A stretch of DNA of 64,000 nucleotides. It comes from Plectrocnemia conspersa (taxonomy: Eukaryota; Arthropoda; Insecta; Trichoptera; Polycentropodidae). The notes beneath the pieces are model-generated. The model saw only the letters and a program-made list of their open reading frames with translations, ran no database searches and had not been told where the DNA came from. Where the stretch lies: assembly GCA_009617715.1 (NCBI GenBank), contig VTFK01000307.1, positions 620,001 to 684,000 on the forward strand, read 5' to 3'. Position 1 is the first letter of the stretch; every line of letters starts with the position of its first letter. Of this stretch, positions 27,601 to 39,600 are shown one piece after another. Made by a program: the position numbers and the translations under genes.

Positions 27601-30600
27601 CACGTAACGTTTTTTTTAATAGCATATGTATTTTGTACCTTTATTTGAGATGTGGAAAGACTTGAAGTTATATCAATTATAATTCTTCTTTCGTGCAGAA
27701 GTTTTCGAGTAGTTTCTTTGTGAAATAGGCGAAGAGCTGCAACATTATATATTCTTACAAAATATAATGTATAAAATCACTCACAATATCGAATTATTAA
27801 GTATGATGGCATTTTATAATTTAAAATACCACAATGCGGGTGTTTGTAAAACTGTAAAAAAACTCATTTTTCACCTAAATTCTAGGATCTAAATGCATGT
27901 TTTTAAATTCTATTTTTCTGTCATCAGGCAACTTCAATGAAGTACTTAGACGCTATTAAAGGCCAAAAAACTTGTTTATTTTAAACGTAAAGATAACATT
28001 TGTAGTTTTTGGTATTTTTTCCAATCTTTAGGCTCTTAACGTATGATTTTTTCAATTTTTTTCCGTTGATGGGCATTTTTTTAGCCCGAAATAATTGGAA
28101 TTCGATGCTTAAAAAAATGTTTTTTGACCCACCCTAGTATGTAGTCGGTCGCTCGTATAAAATTGTGTTCTCCGATTACTGTAAAGTCAAATAAGTAAAA
28201 GCAAAACATAAAACGTATCCCGTGAATTATGTTTCGAGTGAAAACTCCCCACGAGTTCCCATGGGAGAGCGGCGTGTTATATTCACTAATTCAAAACCTG
28301 CTCTTCGTTTTGCGAAATATATTAATGCATAAAACATGGCAATGTGTGAAATTGCAATATGTATAAATCTCACCGCAATCAAAAAAAATGGTATTCCTTC
28401 AGCATAATAAAAAATGTATACGTGCCGTGAAAAAAATCTGTAGTGTATGTAATATTCTCGCGTGGATGCACATAAGCAACGGAAGAATATGTCGAATATT
28501 TTTCAAAATGAATTGTGAGATGGTAAAATAGTGTAGTCAATCCGATACCAATGAAGCTGGAGATCACTAAATTAATTCTTTTACAGTATTTAATATTATA
28601 TATTTAAAGAAGTATCATAGTTTTTTATCTTCATAACTAGTTTTATATAATATTTGTATAGATACATTTTTTTATTAATAAACTATTAAGATTTAATAAT
28701 TATATATTTTTTTTCATATCTAGATTTTTTTTCATCAAATTTATATGTTCGGTAATGATAATTATTTTTAAATCATTGTATACCGTCGAATTGCGAACAA
28801 ACCACGGAGTATTTTACGCGATTTTTACCGAAATATTTTGGTAAATCTGAAGTTTCATTGGGTCTTCATATTGCTTTATAAATTATTAATTTATTTTTAA
28901 TTAGCTATACGTTTCTACAGTAAAGAAACGAATTTAATTTATATCTAATTATTTTATTCCTTATTTTATGGTAGCTTACCAATCTACAATATATGTTCAT
29001 TATACAATATAATTTTAGCGTATTCGTGGACAGAGACAGTTTTTATTCTTTCTATGGGAAAACACTACTGCGACTCAGAATTAACAGTGCCTAGTTATTT
29101 GTCAAACCATTTTAAAATTATCTATCGCTCTATGGGAATATTTATAAAAGCATAAACAAGCTATAGCTTCAGCGAACATAGCAGTAATATCGTTCATATT
29201 CGGTTTAGTTGGGAAGTCGCTCGTAAATATTATATATAAAAAGATAAGACCCTTAAATTCAACATTGGGGGTGCCAGAAGATAAGTACTAAGCATCATAT
29301 AGTGTATAATAAGTTTACTAAATAAGCATAAAAATTTGTATCCGTAATATTGTTTGAAACATGTTAGATGTAAAGTCGATCGTAAAAATTGTAAATATCA
29401 TGACTCCTAAAATTAAACATTGGGACACGCCAGAAACATTTAACATCAAACATTCTACAGTTCATTAAGTAACTAAGGGTACATAAAAAATACTATAACG
29501 CCTTTGTATATGCTGTTAAAAGTGAAAAAAGAGAAAGTTTTTTATGTTAAAATAATAGTCAGGCAAATTATTAAATAATTTTTAAAAACATTACTATCGG
29601 TAAGTCCGAAGAATTAATTAGTAACTTATAACAAAAATATGCTTTAATTTTCTTGGTTAAATTGAAATTTATTAGGTTCTTAGAAACTGTGAGTATTCTA
29701 ATTTTTGTTAATTCTAAAAAGTCCTAATTGTTTTTATGTCAGCTTATTCGCAGTGTAATATTTTTGGCGTATTCCAAAATAAATTGTCTTAGAGTTTAAT
29801 ATCGTTTAATTTATTTACTCATGTTTAATATATATTTATTAACATTTAACTAAAAATAGATTATTTCTATAAATAACATTTAATTAGAAATTAATATTGT
29901 AACTGAAGTGTTGACATGGAAAATTGAGTATTTCGTAAAAGAAAATCAAGTAAATCGAGTTCCTTGTTTTAATATTTTAATTTACCTGACAAAGTGCGAG
30001 TGGTCGCATGCATTTCAGTGTAGACAAAATAGCTTTAATTAGCTGTATTTTAAGCTATTGTGTCTCAAAATCTTTATGTAAAACTGCTGTATTACAAATT
30101 TATATATTTTCTGCTTATTTACAGTACGTCCAACTTCATTGACTATCCTGAATGACAACACACCACTTTCTTCCGGTCGTCGTCACGAGATGAACTGTGA
30201 AGTAGTAGGTTCTGACCCTCCGAGCAAAGTCGAATGGTGGTTAGGCGACATGGAACTCAAAGATTTTACGCAGAAGGTGAGGAAGGTTATATTAAAAAAA
30301 CCCTAGTGACTTACGCGTTAATAACGCAATACACATGTTGTCATCTTTGTTGTTTTCCTAAAGGTACTTACGATTTTAATGGATTAAGAAGCCTTTGTCG
30401 TACCATGCTAATTAAGAATCGTTTAACTACCTAATAGGTTATAGCATGCGCGAAAACGCTAACATTAATCCATTTGTAGCAAGAACTACGAACAAATTTA
30501 TTCACCCACGTACCCGTAATTACTTTTTATTACTTTAAAATCATATTATTTCAAGTAATAAAAATTGGATACGGACTATATAAAATATACATATATGTAT

Positions 30601-33600
30601 ATATATTTTGAGCATATATAAGGAGTGCTCGTAGAGTAAAATTATAAGGCTAATACAGATGAAAGCGATTATATGCTAGGTTAACAACATTAGTGGAAAT
30701 ATGGCACAGTTAATTTATAATAGTTGCTTAGAGATTAATTAGTATGCGTGAAAAAAAAACTTTTAATAAAAATATAGTTGTTTTTTCATGACTAATTATT
30801 TTTTAAAATCAATAAAAAAATATTGTAGTAGGCGTTGAATGAGCAATTAACTTTTGAAGTGTCTAAACTCTGCGCTTTGGGTGCCAAAAATGAGCCGATA
30901 CAATACATCTTTGATGTATGACACAAAATACTTATTTTATTTATTTTATATATATTTTAAATATTGTCAAAGTCAGTCACAAAATTAAATGTTTAGGAAA
31001 TATTTTCTCATTAATTTATCTTTACTTAAAAATTTAATAGTTCCATGAATATAAAAATTAAGGAAATAAAATATAATTTTATTTTTTATTATTTCAAATC
31101 GTGTAAGAGAGACAGTATTTTTTATATATTTTAAATTATTGTAAAATAAAATAAAATCTATGTTTTAAAAGGGCAATTCTTCGATATATTAAATATGTTA
31201 CATTATATGTTTTTATTTACTATATAATTATCTGTTTAAATATATTTTAATAAATAAAATCTTATTCTATATTTTATTTATTAAAATATTCTTATTGTTG
31301 TAACTAAACTAATATAAATATATTTAAATATAATAAATATATTATTTTATTTTGGTAGTCATTAATTTGCGGTATATATTCACCGTTAATGATGAGAAGA
31401 ATTACCGTTTTACTGTTTTGTAAATAGAGGTAATTTGTAACTCTTAAGTACGTACCTATACACATGCGTACATATATCGAAGCGTGTCGTTATTACTCAT
31501 GATGAGCCACAAAGTTAAATTTTACTAATTCCAGGACTTAGACGGAGGTAATTTCACCATTTCAACTGTGTATTTTACACCGAAAAGAGAAGACGACGGC
31601 AAAATGCTCACTTGTCGCGCTAGAAACATACACATTGAAGACGAACACATGGAGTCTTCAATACAAATAGACGTTAACTGTGAGTATTTAACTCGAGGAA
31701 CAAACGGTTCAAAAGCAATTAACATAATCGGTATACTCAAAGCGAATAAATGTGCCGCGTGATAACGTTGCGTTTATTTTTTACAGATGCTCCCAAAGTT
31801 AAATTATATTTAGGAAGCAATCTAAACCCCGATGATATAGAAGAAGGAGACGATGTATATTTTGAATGCAAAGTCATATCGAATCCTGCGGCATACAAAG
31901 TCGTTTGGAAGCATAACGTGAGTATATGTTTATTATGGTCTGTTCAAATCTTACAATATCTTAAATACACCCAATTATAAAAGCAGGGTGAGGTTTCGTT
32001 TACTACTCAGATGTAAATAAGTATTAATGATCGACTGAATCTTTTGTTTCTGTTATGACGAATTACTAATTCAACTAAAACTTAAGACAATTCTAATTAT
32101 ATTATTTCTCTGCTGTAGTTTGTGTAAAATATTGATTTTTATATTCCACATTACATACATTATAATTATAAGACTCGTGCTTACTATTTTACTTTAGCCA
32201 AAGTAAAGTTGAGTGATTTTCCTTGACAATCTTTAAAACACATATTTATTATATTTATTTCCCTAAATAAAATTCAGAGGAGTTGACCAAAAATAAATTT
32301 TATTTACATAACCGTAATAAGAAAAAAATTTAAAAGTTGCTCAAGGCGAGTTAATCTTTAACTTTATTTAACTGTCTTAAAGTTTTATAAATTGTATTTT
32401 TTAAAAGTAAGTATATAAGAGTATTACAAAACGTTTTCAATGGAATGTTTTAAAATGTATTAATTAAAAATAGTATAATAGCTAAAAATATCCTTCATTA
32501 GTAAAATAATATTTATTAAATAAATTTATTATTTATATTATTGTTTCAGAATGAGGTTATTCTTCATAATCAAAAAGCCGGAATTATAACAAGCTCTAGT
32601 CATTTGGCCTTGCAAAATATTGTCAAAGGTCAAGCTGGTAATTATTCTTGTTTTGCATCAAACGTTGAAGGCGATGGTCAAAGCAACTGTGTAGATTTAA
32701 AAGTTATGTGTAAGTATGACATTTAATTCGCAATTACATTTTTATACCTTATAAAAATGATATATGAGATAATTAATATGTATTACATAACAGCTACTTT
32801 AGATATGTTAGTTGTTATATTAGTTGATAGGTTTCTGTAAGACATAAAACTCAAGGTAATGCCTGCACTACACTCTATGGAAGTTGGCCAAGGTTGCCCA
32901 AAGACGGAGAATATAGTGGGTTACTTCGGTCGAGTTTGGTTCTGCCCGCTTTAAGATCTCTCGGAAGTTGTCCGAGGTTACCGAGAACGGGAGGTAGAGT
33001 GGGGGTAGCTCAATCGACTTGGCCAGCTTCGAGCGCTTCTGAACATTGTCGGCAAACGGACCGAAGTCTAAGGAACCGAAGTCGGAGCTGCTCTTTCGAG
33101 CGCAAGTGAGAGAAATAATGATATGGTTTTTTGCAAACTCAGATAGAACAAGTAACTCGGTTCAATTTCAGTATGCGCGTAGGCGTCCTATGGTCAACAC
33201 GCATGTCGAGCGCTTCATCGTAGTCACGTCGTCAAGTTATAATATCACATGCTAATCGGGGACTTCAACAGACTTACTGACATTTTTTAATATTTTAAGG
33301 CACCAGAAGGGATTTATTATATTATTTTAATAGATATCGTTAATATATTTTTTTTGATATAAAATTAAATATTTAAAAAATAATTAGTGGTACTTGATTT
33401 TACTAAAAAAAATTATCTAGAATATCCTTATGTATTTTCTTAGATCGGTTTATATAAATGTCACACCATAACGAATTTTTATTTAGAATCGATGGCGACA
33501 AATTCTGGGATAGTCACAGATGTAGTGCTCGTATTCTAAAGTATCATTTTTATGCCTTATGGCATTTTGCAAAAGCCGACAAAGATTTTGCGTAAATTGA

Positions 33601-36600
33601 ATATTTACGACCGAAAAGTGTTCACTGATATTGTATTGGTGAGTGCCCACACAAACTTTTATAATTATCAGTACCGTAATTTTATTAATATGACGATTAA
33701 AAAATTGCGATTATTTGGCACATTTTTCGATCGCGCGCAAATATTCCAGCTGTACGTGACAGCAGCCGTCGTGCGGACGTCGTTAACTTCCAGAAAGTGT
33801 ACTGCAGGCATAAGAAAATTTAAGATTTTGAGGCCAGACGGGTGTGACTTTGTAGCAAAATAGACGCTAGAAAAGCTATTTCCAGATTATTTTATAAATA
33901 CATATAAATTATCATATATATAGTGATATTAATGTGCCGCTATTAGGCGGTAAAGTTGAAATGGCAGTCGGAGAGTTTTCGCTGGCGTGTCGAGTTGTAT
34001 TATTGTCGACTGTGATTTCGATGAGCATCTGTGATCTGTCGTTAAAGTGTTTTCGTTATGCTCTCTGAACAATCCACTTATGTCTCTCTTGACAATACAA
34101 TACCCTTATTATTTTTGCTACTATGATTGAATGGCGTCTCTCACTCTATGACCAAGTGTAACATATTTTATAATGATGGTTAGAGACACCTTTAGCGAAT
34201 TGTAGATGAGGATGTTTGCTGGGCTATTGGATCGTTTTTATGACACACATAAGAAATATGTTTACACAATAAAATAAAAACCAAACGGTAAAAAAACAGT
34301 AGTATTAAGCCCGGGGTAAAATATATTGTCTAGCGTGCATTTTTAACAAAAAAATAGTAGTTTTTCAACGGTACTTATAGCGGATGTGATAATAAGTGGT
34401 CCATGCAATATTTTTCATTATTATCACAATTATTTTATTATAATATCTCTCTTTCAGTACTGTGTATGGACCCATTTGAAAAATGGGTTGATTTATATTT
34501 TTGTTCGTTTAAAATGATTGTTAAAATGGCTTTTAAATTATGAAAAATTATACAGGTACAAAATAATCTTAACAAATAACATATAACCTTAATACCATCG
34601 ATAAGTCGTTTTTTATATTTTAATAATTTTTTTGTTATTTAACATTATTTTTTATATATTTTCCATTTAACTAAAATTTTAATTTCATATATTTAGATAA
34701 ACCATTGTGTCGTTCCGACCAGAAGAGAATTTATGGTCTTGCCCGTGGTGAGAAAGCGTCGATTTACTGCTCTGTAGAGGCCTACCCACCACCTAAGTCT
34801 TTCAGGTGGTCTTTCAATAATACAGCTGAGACCAGAGAACTACAAGAGGTAAAGTATACAAACAAATTATTTAAAGATACAAAAAACTATTTGAATATGT
34901 GTTTTTTCAATAAAATACTTTATGTATTTATTTAGTTTTAATAAGAAAAATAAAATATTAGTATTGCACTAAAATAGTAAATAAATAGTATATACCTGGC
35001 ACAGCTAACGTAGAAATGGCAATTAAAACTTGTAACTTACTGTTCAACTATTTAATTATTTAATTATATAAGGTAGAAACAGTTAATATTAACACTACAA
35101 TAAAAAATGTATGGGGGCTTTCCACAGAACTACGCCATAAAATTTGCCTGTCAGTGAGCTTAAATCTATTATAGTTTTTTTACTAATCCAAAGAAGTGTT
35201 TTATCTTTTTAAGATTTGAAATAAAATAAATATAAATAGCAACTGTTGATATTATTTTTTTTTACGAATCGAATTATTGAATTGTACATTTATATCTGGT
35301 TAAGACGAAAAAAAGCTTATTAACATTTGATATGATATTTTAGTAATATTCTAAGTTAATAATTTTAAATCCATAGCCTCATCTGGAGGAGCAGGACGGA
35401 CAATATACGTCAATGTTAAACTACACACCTATGTCCGAGATGGACTACGGTACAATACTATGCTGGGCTTTCAATCTAGCTGGAAGACAACTGGAACCGT
35501 GTGTCTTTCACGTGATTGCTGGTGGAAAACCTGATCCTCCATACAATTGCACGTTACACAACCAAACGACAGAATCTTTGGATGTGGACTGCCAAGAAGG
35601 TAAACATGTTTGACCGTCAAACCAGTACGTAAGACAATTGGAAATTTATGATATTTAAACATCTTCACTAACTTAAATATTATAATAGCTATTATTATAA
35701 GCAATTGCTACATTCTAAGAAATACGGCCTTATTAAAATCTCAGTAATTATACTGTAAAAATAAAGACAAATTAAATAACACAAGATAAATATTGGGTAT
35801 ATAAAAATAATTCATTTTCAGTATCATATACACAAAACTACGTGCATATTTAAGCTTATACATTTTAAATATAGACACTATTAATTATTGAAAAAGCTTA
35901 TTCTTAAAAATGTTCACTTTATTCAGAATCAACATTTTTGGTTGTTTTATCTTATTTTTACTTATTTTAAAATAAAAATGTAAAATTAAATTTAACAAAT
36001 CAAATTCATATATTAAATAATATTTTTAAAGTATATTTAGGTCAAAATAATAACAATCTATTTTATTATTAAACAATTTTAAAGTTTATTATATCACTTG
36101 CCATTTTTTCTGGTTATTCAAAATGTAATTTCAGAAAACTCAACTTTTGAATTACCTTAATTAGGATTATTATTATTACCTTAAATAAAAATTATGCTTT
36201 GTGGTTTTATCAGCATTTTTAAAAAAATAAAATTAAACGAGATACGAAATTATATATTTTAAGTTCACAATACTAAGTTAAAAGTTTTATTTAATTTTGC
36301 AACCGATAAAATATGTTACAAAAATAAATAATATTTTTTCTATAAAAACTTTAAAAAAAAGTTAAGAATAGTTTTTTTCACAAAGCAGGAATATGCTTAA
36401 GGCATTTATATGATCAGCTTAGTTAATTACAAAACAAATTTAAATCCTCTTTGCATTAAAACTAACTAATTAAAAGTTAGGTCTCGAGCTTATAAAAAGT
36501 TTGATCACTTGATTTTATATAATATAAATATTATATATTATATTATAAGTATGCCACACTTTTTAAAAAAAATTTTTTTACTGTAGTGATGACGGCATAA

Positions 36601-39600
36601 TATTTAAAAATAATCATAAATTTCCAATGGTTAATTATGGCAAAATTTAATTATTTAAAGTGTATAATTTTATTTTTTAACAAAACATGATATCAGCAAA
36701 GAGGCCTCCTGGTGTTATTTTGTTCATTAATAAATATATACACTTTAAAATAAAATAGGATAATTATTTTAGTATTAATATTACATATAGATTTTCTAAA
36801 AAACATAAAATACATTACATAAGACTTTGGCTATTATTTCTTCTTCAATTTTTGGCGAATTATTAAAAAATAAAAAGTTGCTAGCGATTTTTTTTATATA
36901 ATTATTGACTTGCTGCGCTCTCTTATATAGTTAAAGCGATGTTGTAACAATATTGTGTTAATAATTTAATGAACTAATTGAAAATATACGTCCATTATGA
37001 ACTTCTAAATTCTCAGGTTTCGACGGTGGTCAAATTCAAATTTTTCATATTGGAAGTTTACGATCAGCAAACCAACGTTTTACAAGCAAATATATCCTCA
37101 CCAATATCCCATTTTGTCGTAAATGGTCTGATGTCAGGAAAAAGTCTAGTAATGTCCATATATGCAGCTAACACGAGAGGAAGAAGCGAAGCTGCAAACC
37201 TCGAGGGCTTTACGCTAAAAAAGGCAGATAAGCAAACTGGTAAGTTCCTATAAAATAATGTATCCCTCTTGAAATTCATTATAAATACGCATATAGACTT
37301 TGAGACTTATCAACAAATTAATAATTAATAGCTAAACTTATATTTTGGCACAATACAAAACAACGCATGGACAAAATTGCGTATTGACGTAGGCGCGTAT
37401 GCCAAATATTCATTAGGCAAAAGCGCGTAAGGAATTAAAATAGTCTTATTATATATTTACTTATTATATATTTTTTTAAGATTTAAAAAAAAATAACACC
37501 TCAAAAAAAGTAGTGAAATGTTTTGATGCTACAGAGTTGAATAAATAAAATAAAAAAAATAATTGAAATAAAAAAAATTTTAGTTATGTCAAAAATTAAA
37601 ATGCAAATATTGTAGTTCCACAGAGTGTAACCATACAAAAAAGTTAAGTTTAAAGATACATAATATTTTTAAAACTAAAATAACTGCATAAATAAATTAA
37701 TTAAATAGTACAAAAATCTAAAATATAGTTTATTTTAGGTAATCCCGAAATGAATGTCGTTTTTTTAACAGTTAGTCGTGCTTTGACCATTGATACTAGA
37801 GCATAGTTTCTTAACCTTTTTACATCCACGGACCACCAAAAAATCAAAAAATGTTTTGCGGACCATCAACATTAAAATAAAATAATAAATATTTATATAA
37901 TTGATTTTTTTATTCAAAACAAATAATTTTGCAACACAGTATGCTGATATAACCATATTTAAGTATATTAAACCAGTCAGTAACAAGAAATATAATTTTA
38001 AAATCCATAAAATACAGCATAAAATTCGATCATAAAAATGTTCGCAGACCACCGGTTAAGAAACTATGTACTAGAGTACAATTTTCGTTAAATCTGTATT
38101 GGTACATAATTTGACTTTGGTTTAATAAGCTATAGAGTATTTGATTAATATTAAAACATATTACCATCTAGTTTGTTTATAATTTTATACTAAAAGAAAG
38201 CTTGGCATCTAAAGGGTTAACCCGTAAATATAAATATAAACTAATAATAAAAGTAAATAAAATTCTTTATTACAAAATTTTTATCTTTTACCTACTTTAC
38301 TCTTTGTATATAATGCGTATTGTATTTATTACGCTTTTTATGTACTAATTTAATTGTCCTTATTTTGTCTAAATGTTTATTTATGTACTTAATTTCATGT
38401 TAAAAAAGTTTTGTATTACATAACTAAATACACTTTATGGTATTTTTTTAAAATTTCAATTTTCTCAAAAATTTTAACTAATAATTAAAATATTTTTTTA
38501 AATATAAAATTTTAGACCTGTAATAATATTAAAACTATAAATTTATCATAACATTTTTTTAATTTTTTTAACTTTTATTACGTATTTGAGTCAGTTATTA
38601 ATTGCAAAAAATAAGTTTTGTATTCTAATTAACGCCAAAATAGAATTTTTTTTGATTTTTTAACTCTTGGCGCGCCTTTGCCCAGTACACTTTTGTCAGT
38701 GCGCTCTTTTGGCTGCTTAGTTTTGTCTGTGCGCTTTTATCGTATTGGCGTCAAAATCGATACAAATAAATGAAAATCCGTATGTGCATATTATTGTCTT
38801 TGGTGTCTATTTCTAAGTATATACTAATTAAAAATAAAATGTTTAGGAGATTTTTGCATAATATATCACTACTTTAAAAATATATATTCGTATAATTTTA
38901 CTAATTAAAACATTTAGCAATAAGTGTATCATTGTTCAACAGTCTTTTTTAATAATAATATTGTTTCAGGAAAAAAATCATCGTTTGAACTCAAGCCGTT
39001 TTTATTTATAATTGCCGGCGTAACTTTGACGATTATAATAATTTCATCAATGGCTATAATCATAGTTAAATTAAATAAAATATCGCATTCTTCTAACGAA
39101 GCTTTGCAGCCAACGACCAAGAACAAAAGGGAGATGCCGATGAATAGTGAGACTGAAAGTATATACGGTGATAAAAACCCTGATGTCATCAGATTCAATA
39201 AGGGTAAATTTGTTTTAAGCTCATAATGACAAAGATCACATTTTATAGCTTATCTTTTTTTTCGTAAACTTTATTTACATTGTTAAAAATATTATTTTAT
39301 ATGCAAAAATATATATTTTATTTAATATTCAACAATAAAGAGCAGCTTGCTTGTTTTATTGCTTAACAAGTATTACAATATTGCTATATATTACTTTAAT
39401 ACATATATACAATAACAGATACAATAAGTAGGGCAAGACTTTTATATTTAATATATATTTATTTTAGATGCTTCTTGAACTTTACTATAAATACTCATGT
39501 GTTATACATACATACTGAAAAAATAAATTCAGTTGTATAACAATATTTATTGTACAATAATAATATTAATAAACAATAATTTAAAAGTTAATTTCAAATA

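Larger units (their letters stand above)
32710..34696 (+). other. Intron between Ig4 and Ig5 exons, with an unclassified GC-richer insert
   Basis: A 2.0-kb intron. The part from about 32850 to 34330 is less A+T-rich than neighbouring introns and contains a diverged tandem duplication (32879-33060) and a 103-codon open frame (33552-33863) of unknown kind. The rest is A+T-rich. Confidence 0.6.

Noticed and set aside
28080..28140. DNA transposon end with ACCCACCCTA
   Set aside because: No matching inverted end or target duplication was found in the intron.
35471..35704. Minus-strand open frame opposite the Ig5/FN3 exon
   Set aside because: Shadow of the coding exon on the other strand; no homology or splice signals.
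38208..38225. GGGTTAACCC as a pair of piggyBac ends
   Set aside because: A short palindrome with no element on either side; likely chance or an old excision site, not provable.
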